A DNA stretch of 32,549 bases from Acidobacteriota bacterium (GCA_012517875.1 JAAYUB010000121.1:1-32549); one strand, 5' to 3'. Positions 24,868 through 32,454 are shown, counted from the first letter of the stretch. Numbers and translations: made by a program. The notes: generated from the sequence alone by a model not told the origin.

Positions 24868-25920
24868 ATGAGTAAACGAACGTCCGAACAGTTTTGGCGT
24901 CTGGTACTCGGCGGCTTCGGCCGCCGCGGCGGCGACGGCTGCGTCGGCGACGAGGAGCTGGCCATGTTCGCCGCCGGCGAGCCGATGGGAGGCGGGGCGC
25001 GCCGCCGGGTGGCGCGGCACGTGGCCCGCTGCCCGGCCTGCCTGGAACAGACGCTCGTGCTCCGCCGGCTGTCCGGCGCAACGCACCCCCTGTTCCATCG
25101 CACGGGGGCAGGCGTCTGGTCGGCGGCGTGGCGTCCGGCGGCCACGGTGGCGGCGGCGCTGGTGCTGGCCGGTTTGCTCTACCTGGGCGGAATCGGCGGA
25201 CTGCGGGGGCCGGATCAGGCCGGGGTTCCTCCGGTGCCGGTGACGCCGCCGCCGGCACAGTTGGAGCGCCAGGCCACCTCGTCCGCAGACGTAAAGGACG
25301 AAGAGAAGCAATCGGTCCAGCCGGAACCCTCCCGCCGCAAGGCGGAGCGGATCGGCGTGCCGGCGGAACCGCCGCCGTCATCCGGCCCGGCGGCGCCGGA
25401 GCCTGGCTATGCCCCCGAGCTGACGCTGGGCGTGGCGCCGGCGCCTCCCCCGGCTGTCGAGATGCGGGAACGAAAGGACGTCGTCGACAAGCAGGTGGCG
25501 AAAGAAGCCGGCACCCGTGAGGAAATGGACTATGCGCGGACGGAGATCGCCCAGGACGCCCCGGCCGCCAAGGCGGCTAGCGCGCCCCAGGCGGAGGGCG
25601 GATCGGCCACGGGGGCGGTGCGTCTGGGGCTGAACGAGGCGGAGCGGTCCAAGGGCCGGCCCGCCGGCGACCCGGTGAGCCGCCTGGCGGCTTGGTGCCA
25701 GGCGCGGCGGCCGGACAGTCCGCGGCTCAACTGGCTGGGTCGCGGATTCTTCCTGGTCGAGGGCGTGCTGATCGAAGAAGGAATCTGCGGCCGGTTGGGG
25801 CACTGGCCGGTGCGACGTGCGACGCCGGACGAGGTGGGGCGGCTGCAGGGTGCCGCGGGTTACAATCCGGAGTGGCGGGGTGTCTGGCTGCTCGGCGCCG
25901 ATGAAATCATGGGTTGGTGA
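24868..25920 (+). CDS. Zinc-finger anti-sigma-like membrane protein
   Basis: The 350-residue protein fits an anti-sigma factor for the sigma encoded upstream. The N-terminus has a zf-HC2-like motif (DEELAMFAAGE, then H51-x3-C55-x2-C58; C25 may be a further ligand). One transmembrane segment lies at about residues 91-112. A long proline-, alanine- and glutamate-rich linker (about 115-270) follows. The C-terminus is a compact domain (about 275-350) containing WLGRGFFLVEGVLIEEGICGRLGHWPV, which I do not recognise and which would lie outside the cytoplasm as a possible sensor. Start ATG 24868 has only a weak ribosome-binding site. Its 3' end overlaps the convergent CBS-HEPN gene by 14 bases. Confidence 0.78.
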   Translation: MSKRTSEQFWRLVLGGFGRRGGDGCVGDEELAMFAAGEPMGGGARRRVARHVARCPACLEQTLVLRRLSGATHPLFHRTGAGVWSAAWRPAATVAAALVLAGLLYLGGIGGLRGPDQAGVPPVPVTPPPAQLERQATSSADVKDEEKQSVQPEPSRRKAERIGVPAEPPPSSGPAAPEPGYAPELTLGVAPAPPPAVEMRERKDVVDKQVAKEAGTREEMDYARTEIAQDAPAAKAASAPQAEGGSATGAVRLGLNEAERSKGRPAGDPVSRLAAWCQARRPDSPRLNWLGRGFFLVEGVLIEEGICGRLGHWPVRRATPDEVGRLQGAAGYNPEWRGVWLLGADEIMGW

Positions 25921-26752
25921 CGGCCGGTCCGCGCGGGTCGGGGGCGGCGATTATCTCGTCTCTCAACGTTTGCAACCGCGGTCGCAGCAACATGCGGTCC
26001 AGGTCGGTGGCCAGCGTCACGATGATGGGCCAGTCGTGGGGGACCAGATCCTGGGCGTGTGCCAGATTGTTGCGCAGGGATTCGAGCTCCTTTACCCGGA
26101 CCTTGAACTGGCGGCGGGATTCCACCTGGGTGACTGAGCAGAAGTGGCCGTTACGGGCCAGCAGCTGGACTTTGTCGGACAGCTGCAGACACTCCTCGAG
26201 CCGGCAGGGGTGCCCCCGCCGCAGTCGCTCGGCACGAAGCGCTTCGGCCTTGGCCAGACGGCCGGGGGCCAGATGCTCCCGCCACGGCTGGTTCGCATAG
26301 ACCAGGTCGATGGCCACCGTGGCCCGCATGTCCAGCAGCGTGACCATCCCGAACAACCACATCCGGCCAGGCGGTTTTTCGATCCCGGCCGGGTGGATGA
26401 CGCCGTTAACCTCACCGAGGGTCCGGACGAAGAGGAACGGCTCGTCCGCCAGCCGGCCGATCACCAGGTGCAGCGGGGTTTCGCCATGGACCACCTGTTC
26501 GGGCCGGATGGGCAGCGCATCGCCGCGGTCGCCCGGGGTGTCCCCATCACGCCGTCGGTATCGGGTCACCAGGCCGCCCTCGCGGATGCCGGCAACGTCC
26601 TGGCCGCGGCTGACCATGGCGGTGTGCACCTGTGCGGGTTCGGTTTCCGTGTCGAAGGAGATCAGCGGATCCGCAATGTCGGCGGCATGAAATGACGTGA
26701 CGAAAAAATCCCACAACCTCTCGGCGGGTTCGATCAGTTCGTCCAGATTCAT
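25907..26752 (-). CDS. CBS-domain pair with C-terminal HEPN-like region, putative ribonuclease
   Basis: I do not recognise a named family for the whole 281-residue protein. The first 150 residues contain two CBS-like units: FDTETEPAQVHTAMVSRG leading to VTRY, and ETPLHLVIGRLADEPFLFV leading to a VNGVIHPAGIEKPPGRMWLFG segment and a helix. CBS pairs bind adenine nucleotides. The C-terminal part is helical and carries RNNLAH (R227 to H232), matching the R-x4-6-H motif with the polar residue next to R that marks HEPN ribonucleases. Together these suggest a nucleotide-regulated HEPN nuclease, which is an inference. ATG 26752 has GGAGG about seven bases upstream; the open frame to 26923 lacks such support and contains the promoter. 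No partner antitoxin-like gene sits on the same strand. Confidence 0.7.
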   Translation of the reverse strand: MNLDELIEPAERLWDFFVTSFHAADIADPLISFDTETEPAQVHTAMVSRGQDVAGIREGGLVTRYRRRDGDTPGDRGDALPIRPEQVVHGETPLHLVIGRLADEPFLFVRTLGEVNGVIHPAGIEKPPGRMWLFGMVTLLDMRATVAIDLVYANQPWREHLAPGRLAKAEALRAERLRRGHPCRLEECLQLSDKVQLLARNGHFCSVTQVESRRQFKVRVKELESLRNNLAHAQDLVPHDWPIIVTLATDLDRMLLRPRLQTLRDEIIAAPDPRGPAVTNP

Positions 26753-26795
26753 CCAGGTTCCTCCCGTACATCGCCCATTCGTCGCCGTCAACCCT

Positions 26796-26824
26796 ATTGT
26801 GACAGAACGCGGACAGCCTGACAA
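26796..26824 (-). promoter_or_regulatory. Promoter for the CBS-HEPN gene
   Basis: On the minus strand TTGTCA (26819-26824, one mismatch) and CACAAT (26796-26801, two mismatches) are 17 bases apart. The predicted start near 26789 leaves a leader of about 37 bases containing the GGAGG ribosome-binding site. Confidence 0.5.
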
Positions 26825-26833
26825 CTCGAGTTG
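26822..26833. repeat. Perfect 12-base palindrome overlapping the -35 box
   Basis: CAACTCGAGTTG is a perfect palindrome that overlaps the -35 element of the CBS-HEPN promoter by three bases, where a repressor would block RNA polymerase. Chance occurrence is possible and no regulator gene is adjacent. Confidence 0.35.
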
Positions 26834-26987
26834 CGGAACCCGAATCGGCCGTCCGGAATTCTTGGCGACGATTCCGCGCGCAGCGCCCGCGCAGCCGGGT
26901 GCGTGACCGACCGTACACCTCACAGATTGTCTCGCCCCAGGCAGGTTTTCGGACGCATGCGATCTGTGCGGGCGGGGATCTTTGCGA

Positions 26988-27015
26988 TTGCAGGCATCTG
27001 AACGGATTTGATAAT
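26988..27015 (+). promoter_or_regulatory. Possible promoter for the outer-membrane protein gene
   Basis: GATAAT (27010-27015) is one mismatch from the -10 consensus; TTGCAG (26988-26993) is a weak -35 at 16 bases. The leader to ATG 27071 would be about 50 bases. Confidence 0.42.
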
Positions 27016-27070
27016 ATGGACATCAAACGAGATGCTGCGTCCAAAATCTTTACATTCAAGGAGAGCCGTC

Positions 27071-27766
27071 ATGAAACGGACATTGCTGCTGCTAGTGGTG
27101 TGGGTGATCGTGCTGTCGGCCTTCGCCGGTGACGCTCTGGCCCAACGCTACGGTCGGACCAAAAAAGGCGGATCGTTCGAAATCACGCCGTTCGTCGGCT
27201 ACACGTTCAGCACCGGGGTGGAAATCGTGCCCGACGAGTTCAATCCGGACGAATTCATCGACGAAGTGACCCCCGTGAGCGGATTCAGTTACGGCCTGGC
27301 CGCCGATTATTTCTTCGGCCGTGAGCAGCAATTCGGAGTCGGCTTCCAGTTTTCCGAGCAAGACAGCGCGCTCGAGATCGGCTTCGTGGGCGGCGGCAGG
27401 GAGGAGATCGCCGACATGAAGGTGCGCAACTATCACGGCGTCTTCACCGTCCAGTTTCTAGACGGCGACAGCGCGGTGCGCCCGTTTGTCTACGTCGGCG
27501 TGGGCGCCACCCAGTTTGCCCCGGGAAACTACCAGGATGTCGAGATCGACGGTGAAACCAAGTTCTCCAGCACCTTCGGCGGCGGCGTCAAACTGTACTT
27601 CAACGAGCACCTCGGCGCCCGGCTCATGGCGCGGTGGACGCCCACCTATATTTATTCGGAGACGGAAGGAATCTGGTGCCACCCGTACTGGGGGTGTTGG
27701 GAATACGGTGAAGCCAAGTACGCCCACCAGTTTGAACTCAGCGCCGGCATGATCCTCCGGTTCTGA
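27071..27766 (+). CDS. Outer-membrane beta-barrel protein
   Basis: The 231-residue protein has a signal peptide (residues 1-24, ending near DALAQ). It then shows alternating hydrophobic and polar strands typical of an eight-stranded OmpW/OmpA-like barrel: GSFEITPFVGYTFSTG, FGVGFQFSEQDSALEIGFVGG, VRPFVYVGVGATQF, and ARLMARWTPTYIYSE. It ends in ...LRF, with the terminal phenylalanine recognised by the BAM assembly machinery. I start at ATG 27071 because AAGGAGA lies seven bases upstream and the signal peptide begins there; the frame is open from 27008. It is monocistronic and followed by a terminator. The function of the barrel is unknown. Confidence 0.85.
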   Translation: MKRTLLLLVVWVIVLSAFAGDALAQRYGRTKKGGSFEITPFVGYTFSTGVEIVPDEFNPDEFIDEVTPVSGFSYGLAADYFFGREQQFGVGFQFSEQDSALEIGFVGGGREEIADMKVRNYHGVFTVQFLDGDSAVRPFVYVGVGATQFAPGNYQDVEIDGETKFSSTFGGGVKLYFNEHLGARLMARWTPTYIYSETEGIWCHPYWGCWEYGEAKYAHQFELSAGMILRF

Positions 27767-27832
27767 GCGGGCGATTCTCGGGTCCTCAGGCGCAGCAGCC
27801 GGAGGCCCCGGCGGTGAGTGCATGAAGGAATT

Positions 27833-27854
27833 GCGGCCGTTTGTGACCGGCCGC
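27833..27854. repeat. GC-rich hairpin downstream of the outer-membrane protein gene
   Basis: GCGGCCG and CGGCCGC form a seven-base perfect stem around an eight-base loop between the convergent genes, ahead of the main terminator. No T-run follows. It may be a 3'-UTR structure. Confidence 0.3.
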
Positions 27855-27880
27855 CTGTCGGTGCTGCAGAGCGGAACAAA

Positions 27881-27912
27881 CGAAACGCCCGGCGATGAAG
27901 CCGGGCGTTTCG
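27881..27912. terminator. Bidirectional intrinsic terminator
   Basis: A perfect 13-base stem (27881-27893 pairs with 27900-27912) encloses a six-base loop. On the minus strand the stem is followed by TTTGTT, and on the plus strand its end contains GTTTCG and is followed by CATTTCATT. It separates the convergent outer-membrane protein (plus) and DUF4136 (minus) genes and can serve both. Confidence 0.85.
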
Positions 27913-27937
27913 CATTTCATTGGCGGACCGTGTCGGG

Positions 27938-28465
27938 TCAGCGGGCCTTCGGGGGGTAGTGCTTGAACATCTTTCCGACGATATGCTTCACGTTCTTTTC
28001 CTGCTTTTTGGGATTGACCTTGATGCCGCCTGCAGCGTGCCAGATCCGGTGGCCGGTCTGAGCGCTGAACATCTCCATCACCAGCGTGCCCCGGAGCTCG
28101 TCGGTCACCCACACCTGCTCAAATTTGGTGTTGGACGTCGGGCTGCCCGGATCGACCGACTGTGCGCTGGATTTGAAATCCACCATCATGTAATAGGCGA
28201 GGATCGCATCCGCGCCGGCTGTGGCATCCTTGAGGGTCATGCCCTTCTTGCCGAGCTCGTCGTTCACCGCGCTCTTGATCCGCGCGTCCAGCTGCTCCGA
28301 GTTGGTTCCGGGGATGGGACCCTGGCCTTCGACCGGCACCCGCCAGGCAAAGGATTGCAGTCGGGTGAAGTCGACCGCGCTGTCATACTCGATCTTGATT
28401 TTTTGAGCCCCGATTGACACGGCCAACACACTCACGGCGAGAATCAGCGAAAACGCCAGTTTCAT
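27938..28465 (-). CDS. DUF4136 domain protein, exported
   Basis: The 175-residue protein has a signal peptide (about residues 1-20, cleaved near SIGAQ) with no lipobox cysteine, so it is probably periplasmic and not a lipoprotein. The DUF4136 pattern follows: IEYDSAVDFTRLQSFAW near residue 25, DARIKSAVNDELGKKGM near 60, DAILAYYMMV near 86, and GTLVMEMFSAQTGHRIWHA near 126. The function is unknown; family members are common cell-envelope proteins. ATG 28465 has AGGAG seven bases upstream. A TACAAT box at 28501-28506 may be its -10. Confidence 0.88.
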   Translation of the reverse strand: MKLAFSLILAVSVLAVSIGAQKIKIEYDSAVDFTRLQSFAWRVPVEGQGPIPGTNSEQLDARIKSAVNDELGKKGMTLKDATAGADAILAYYMMVDFKSSAQSVDPGSPTSNTKFEQVWVTDELRGTLVMEMFSAQTGHRIWHAAGGIKVNPKKQEKNVKHIVGKMFKHYPPKAR

Positions 28466-28518
28466 GGATCGACTCCTGCCCGATCGTTCCTCTGTCTCTC
28501 ATTGTAGCCGATTTCTGT

Positions 28519-28545
28519 AAAAATGCATCAGCAGCGGATGATGCA
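28519..28545 (-). terminator. Intrinsic terminator after the GH127 gene
   Basis: On the minus strand TGCATCA and TGATGCA form a seven-base stem with an eight-base loop, followed directly by TTTTT. It begins about seven bases after the GH127 stop and would end the TPR-selD-GH127 transcript before the DUF4136 promoter. Confidence 0.65.
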
Positions 28546-28551
28546 CCAACT

Positions 28552-30564
28552 TCACTCGGCGAGGGGCCGCGGGGGCCGCACCGGCACTTCCGCCGGAAAC
28601 CAGACGGTCATCTCACCGGCGCCGCGGTGGGACCAGGCGTAATACGGCACCAGGGTGATCCGCTCGCGCTGCTCCGCCCCCCGGCGTCGGGCGGTCCCCG
28701 TGAGCAGCCCGACTCCGCCCAGGAGGTCGCTCCGGAACGTGTAGTCAAAATCGGCCCGAGATTCGTCGCGCAGCGGGATCGCCAGATCCAGCACCCGGTT
28801 GGCGTTATCGACCCCCTCGGCGCAGAAGACGATGGGGCCGCGCTGGAACGCGATCCGGCCCCGGTTGGCCGCCACGTCGTCGCGTGCGCCCACCGTGCGC
28901 ACCGGCAGCGGCAGGTGCAGTGTCACCGTGTCCCCCGGCTGCCAATGGCGCGCGATGACCGCGAAGCCGCGCTCCGGCTTCACCGGTACGGGACGGCCGT
29001 TGACGACCAGCGTGACGGCGTCCAGCCGCCGGTCCAGAAACCGGTACAGGCCGCCGGGGATCGCCTCGTGCCGGGCCCAGCCGGGGACGCGCACCCGTAG
29101 GGTGAACGTGGCTGCGGCGTCTGGCTCCACTCGAATCCGGATGTCTCCCTGCCACGGATAGTCAGACTGCTGGGTGAGCCGCAGTGCGACGCCGTCCACT
29201 GACAGCCGGGCCGTCCCGTTGACGAACTGGTTCACGTAGACGGTGCGGCCGGTTTGAGCGTACACGTAACCCGGCAAGGATGCCATGAGGCGGGCGATAT
29301 TGGGCGGGCAGCAGGCGCACTGGAACCAAGGAACGCGGGTGGCGCCTCCTTCGTTGAAAGCCGTCCGTCCGTCGCTGGCCAGGGGGTTCGGATAAAAGAA
29401 GCGATCACCGGACAGGCTGACCCCCGACAGGAATCCGTTGTACAGAATCCGCTCCAGCACGTCCAGATAGCGGCCGTCACCCGTCAGGAGGAACAGCCGG
29501 TAATGCCAGAAGATCTGGGCGATCGCCGCGCAGGTTTCATTGTAGGCCGTGGCGTTGGGCAGGTCGAAATTTTCCCCGAAGTCCTCGCCTGACTCGGAGG
29601 CGCCCACGCCGCCGGTGAGGTACATCTTCCGCCCCACGACGTTTCGCCAGAGGGTGTCGACGGCCCGCCGGTACGCAGCATCGCCGGTCAGGGCGGTGAG
29701 GTCGGTCATGCCGGCGTACATGTAGCCGGCCCGGACGGCGTGCCCCACCGCCTCGGTCTGCGCGGTCACCGGGGCGAAATCCTGGGCGTAGTACCGGTTG
29801 TACGGCGATGGGAGCCAGTCGTAGACGTAGAGCGGCCGCCGGTCGGCCCGCCCGCGCATGTCCAGGAAGAAGCGGGCCAGGTCCAGGTACGCGCGCCGGC
29901 CGGTGGTCCGATAGAGCTTCACCAGACCGAGTTCGATCTCCTGGTGGCCGGGTACGGCAATCCGCTTCCCTTCGCCGAACGTGGTCAGCAGGAAGTCCGC
30001 GTTCCTGAGAGCGACGTCGAGCAGGGTCCGCCGGCCCGTGGCCTGGTGGTGAGCGACGGCGGCCTCGTACATATGGCCGACATTGTACAGCTCATGGCTG
30101 TCGCGCAGGTTGGACCACCGCTCGGCGCCGGCGTTTGCGGGGACGGCGGCGCCGAGGATGGTCCGCATGGTGTACAGATAGCCGTCCGGCTCCTGCGCCG
30201 CGGCGATTTTGGCGATGATGCCGTCGAGCCGGGCCGCCAGCGCCGGATCGGGGTGCTGGGCCAGGGTGTAGGCCGCGGCCTCGATGGTCTTGTAGACGTC
30301 GGAGTCGTCGTAGCGCAGCCCCTTGAATGTACCGGCCTGGAGCTTGCCGGCCACGGCGAAATTGTCGATCCGGCCGGTGTCCTGGCACTTTTGCAACGCG
30401 AAGGGGACCGTGACGGTGCGGTTAGTCTCCAGACGCGGTTGCCAGAATCCCGGCGCCAGCTGCACCGCGGTGAACGGGACCGGCACGATGGGGTAGTCCG
30501 GGCCGGCGGCCACGACGGCCGCGGGCAGGATCAGGGTGACAGCCAGCACCAGCAGCTGTTTCAT
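28552..30564 (-). CDS. GH127 family glycosidase (beta-L-arabinofuranosidase type), exported
   Basis: GH127 enzymes remove beta-L-arabinofuranose from plant glycans using a zinc-bound cysteine nucleophile. From ATG 30564 the protein has 670 residues with a signal peptide (residues 1-20). YNETC supplies E343 and C345, and CACCPPN supplies C418 and C419. Their spacing matches the zinc site (E338, C340, C417, C418) described for the Bifidobacterium enzyme HypBA1. An (alpha/alpha)6 barrel region and a C-terminal beta-sandwich region follow the family order (DSDVYKTIEAAAY, NGFLSGVSLSGDRFFYPNPL). The open frame continues to 30990, but the added part overlaps selD and has no signal peptide. Weak GGAG lies ten bases before ATG. 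Actual sugar specificity cannot be read from the sequence. Confidence 0.92.
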   Translation of the reverse strand: MKQLLVLAVTLILPAAVVAAGPDYPIVPVPFTAVQLAPGFWQPRLETNRTVTVPFALQKCQDTGRIDNFAVAGKLQAGTFKGLRYDDSDVYKTIEAAAYTLAQHPDPALAARLDGIIAKIAAAQEPDGYLYTMRTILGAAVPANAGAERWSNLRDSHELYNVGHMYEAAVAHHQATGRRTLLDVALRNADFLLTTFGEGKRIAVPGHQEIELGLVKLYRTTGRRAYLDLARFFLDMRGRADRRPLYVYDWLPSPYNRYYAQDFAPVTAQTEAVGHAVRAGYMYAGMTDLTALTGDAAYRRAVDTLWRNVVGRKMYLTGGVGASESGEDFGENFDLPNATAYNETCAAIAQIFWHYRLFLLTGDGRYLDVLERILYNGFLSGVSLSGDRFFYPNPLASDGRTAFNEGGATRVPWFQCACCPPNIARLMASLPGYVYAQTGRTVYVNQFVNGTARLSVDGVALRLTQQSDYPWQGDIRIRVEPDAAATFTLRVRVPGWARHEAIPGGLYRFLDRRLDAVTLVVNGRPVPVKPERGFAVIARHWQPGDTVTLHLPLPVRTVGARDDVAANRGRIAFQRGPIVFCAEGVDNANRVLDLAIPLRDESRADFDYTFRSDLLGGVGLLTGTARRRGAEQRERITLVPYYAWSHRGAGEMTVWFPAEVPVRPPRPLAE

Positions 30565-30608
30565 GGTCGCTTCACTCCGGATAATGGCGGCCGGTGGCGC
30601 CGGCAGCG

Positions 30609-31643
30609 TTACGGCCGGATGACAATGGCGCCGCCGGCGGTGATCTCGCCGACGCGTCGGCTCCACGGATAATCGGGAAGCAGCTCCGTGAGCAGCGGCG
30701 CAGCACTCGCGGGCGCGACCGCCAGGAGCAGCCCGCCCGACGTCTGGGCGTCGTACAGCACGTTGACCACGCCCTCGTCCACGGGACCGTCTACCGTCAC
30801 GTGCGGCTGCAGGTATTCCATGTTGGCCACGCTGCCGCCGGGCATCTTCCACGCCCGCGCCAGCTCCAGTGCGGCGGGAAAGGCGGGCACGGCGTCCGCC
30901 GCGATCACCGCGCCCGTCCCGCTGGCTGCGCACATTTCCCACAAGTGGCCCAGAAAGCCGAACCCGGTGATGTCCGTGACGGCGTGGCACTCGTGCCGCA
31001 GCATGATCCGGGCCGCGGCGGCGTTGAGCTGCTCCATGGCGGCGACGGCCGGGGCGAGATCCGCTTCGGACAGGTCGTCGTTTTTGAGGGCGGTGGTCAG
31101 GACGCCGATACCCAGCGGTTTGGTCAGGATCAGGATGTCGCCGGGCCGGGCGCCGCGGTTGAGCCGGAGGTCGGCCCGCTGGACCACGCCAGTCACCGCC
31201 AATCCGTACTTCGGCTCGGGGTCGTCGATGGTGTGACCACCGGCGATGGCGATGCCGGCCTCGGCCGCCTTCTCGGCGCCGCCGCGGAAGATCTCGCCCA
31301 GCAATGCCATGCCCAGTTTTTTAGGAAATGCGGCGACGTTGAGCGCGGTCACGGGGGTCGCACCCATGGCATAGACGTCCGACAGTGCGTTTGCTACCGC
31401 GATCTTGCCAAACAAGTAGGGATCATCCACTACCGGTGTGAAGAAATCGACGGTGGATACCAGCAGGAGCCCGTCGGCAATTTCGTACACCGCGGCGTCG
31501 TCGGACGTCTCGTATCCCACCAGCAGGCGGGGGTCATGAAAGGTCGGCATACCGGCCAGCGCCAAGCCCAGCTCCGCCGGGCTCATTTTGGACGCTCAAC
31601 CGGCGCAGCGGACCAGCTGGGTCAGGCGGACACGTTCGTTCAC
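30609..31643 (-). CDS. selD: Selenide, water dikinase SelD with in-frame UGA (selenocysteine)
   Basis: SelD makes selenophosphate from selenide and ATP for selenocysteine and selenouridine synthesis. Conventional calling would start at ATG 31586 (MSPAELGLAL), cutting off the catalytic site. Upstream in frame, from GTG 31643, the product reads RLTQLVRCAG, then UGA (31596-31598), then ASKMSPAEL. The UGA aligns with the catalytic Cys17 of E. coli SelD, and the lysine three residues later aligns with Lys20. The full length, 344 residues, fits the family. Later motifs include STVDFFTPVVDDPYLFGKIA, ALSDVYAMGA, GGHTIDDPEPKYGL and DITGFGFLGHL. GGAGG lies about ten bases before GTG. It sits 18 bases after the TPR gene and 44 bases before the GH127 gene. 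Confidence 0.95.
31559..31595 (-). promoter_or_regulatory. Putative bacterial SECIS hairpin in selD
   Basis: Directly after the UGA the minus-strand RNA can fold as GCG, a bulged U, CCA, an internal bulge, AGCCC, a nine-base loop GGCGGAGCU, then GGGCU, UGG, CGC. The apical loop begins about 18 bases after the UGA and starts with GG, which fits published bacterial SECIS rules (loop 16-37 nt downstream, G in the first two loop positions). A bulged U is also present, as in the fdhF element. Confidence 0.6.
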
Positions 31644-31661
31644 TCGGGTTGTGCCTCCGGT

Positions 31662-32396
31662 TCAAGGTTGGGTCATCAGCGCCTGGATGCGCGAGTCCGG
31701 GAGGAAGGGCGCGAAGTCCGGATCCTCCCTGAGTTCCTTGAAGTCTTTGAAGCCGCTGTCCACGGCCAGCTTCAGGAAGTGGACCACCTTCTCCAGGTCG
31801 TTGACCTGCGCGTACAGTTTGGCGTAATAGAAATTCCGCTTGGCGGCATCGATGTCCAGCGAGCCGATCTCCAGGCCGCCGCGGTCCTTCATCAGGTATT
31901 CTGGATCGATCTGGACCAGCTTGTGCATCGTGTCCACCGCCTGAAGATATTTCTTCTGCGCAAAGTACGCGTTGGCCAGGTTGAAGTAGGCGAGCAGGAA
32001 CTGCGGATCCTTCTCGACGGCTTTCTTGTACTGCTTGATCGCGGACTTATACTGTTTGCGGACGTGGTAGATGGCCGCCAGGTTGTTGTAGGCCCGGGCG
32101 TAATTCTTGTCCATGCGGATGGAGCGTTTGAAGTAGGAACGGGCGGCGTCGAAATTCCCCGTTTGCAAAAAAACGACGCCCAAAAAATTGGGGATCTCGG
32201 GATTCTTGGGATCCTCCTGCATGGCCTTGAGAAGGGCGTTGACAGCCTGGTCGTACTGCTTGAGGGCGATTTTGACCTTGGCCTTCTCCAGCTGCGGCGC
32301 CTGTTCGGCGGCTTCCGGCGCCTGCGCGGCCAGGCTGCCGGTGGCGACAAGAAGTGTCACGACGAGGGCCAGGACACGAACTCCGTTTCTGGACAT
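31662..32396 (-). CDS. Exported TPR-repeat protein
   Basis: The 244-residue protein has a signal peptide (residues 1-24, cleaved near SLAAQ) and at least four tetratricopeptide repeats between about residues 33 and 175: LKQYDQAVNALLKAMQEDP, TGNFDAARSYFKRSIRMD, ARAYNNLAAIYHVRKQYKSA and LAYFNLANAYFAQKKYLQA. A final helical segment carries ...LKLAVDSGFKDFKELREDPDF, as in TPR-end regions. It probably acts as a periplasmic protein-protein scaffold; the partner is unknown. ATG 32396 has GGGAGG about seven bases upstream. It is the first gene of the unit that includes selD and GH127. Confidence 0.87.
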   Translation of the reverse strand: MSRNGVRVLALVVTLLVATGSLAAQAPEAAEQAPQLEKAKVKIALKQYDQAVNALLKAMQEDPKNPEIPNFLGVVFLQTGNFDAARSYFKRSIRMDKNYARAYNNLAAIYHVRKQYKSAIKQYKKAVEKDPQFLLAYFNLANAYFAQKKYLQAVDTMHKLVQIDPEYLMKDRGGLEIGSLDIDAAKRNFYYAKLYAQVNDLEKVVHFLKLAVDSGFKDFKELREDPDFAPFLPDSRIQALMTQP

Positions 32397-32426
32397 GGCG
32401 AACCTCCCGATATGGGAATTGTTCCT

Positions 32427-32454
32427 ATTATACGACGGGGGTCGGCAATGTTCA
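32427..32454 (-). promoter_or_regulatory. Sigma70-type promoter for the TPR-selD-GH127 unit
   Basis: On the minus strand TGAACA (32449-32454, four of six) and a perfect TATAAT (32427-32432) are 16 bases apart. The predicted start near 32419 gives a short leader that contains the GGGAGG ribosome-binding site. Confidence 0.6.

Larger units (their letters stand above)
26753..27070. other. Divergent intergenic region between CBS-HEPN and outer-membrane protein genes
   Basis: This 318-base stretch contains no convincing gene. It holds a minus-strand promoter at 26796-26824, a 12-base palindrome beside it, a plus-strand -10 at 27010-27015, and a small inverted repeat CGGAAT/ATTCCG (26854-26859 and 26871-26876, 11-base loop). 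The short open frames across it lack ribosome-binding sites. Confidence 0.6.

Noticed and set aside
30565-30990. Extended N-terminus of the GH127 frame overlapping selD
   Set aside because: selD is firmly identified in another frame there, and the signal peptide begins at 30564.
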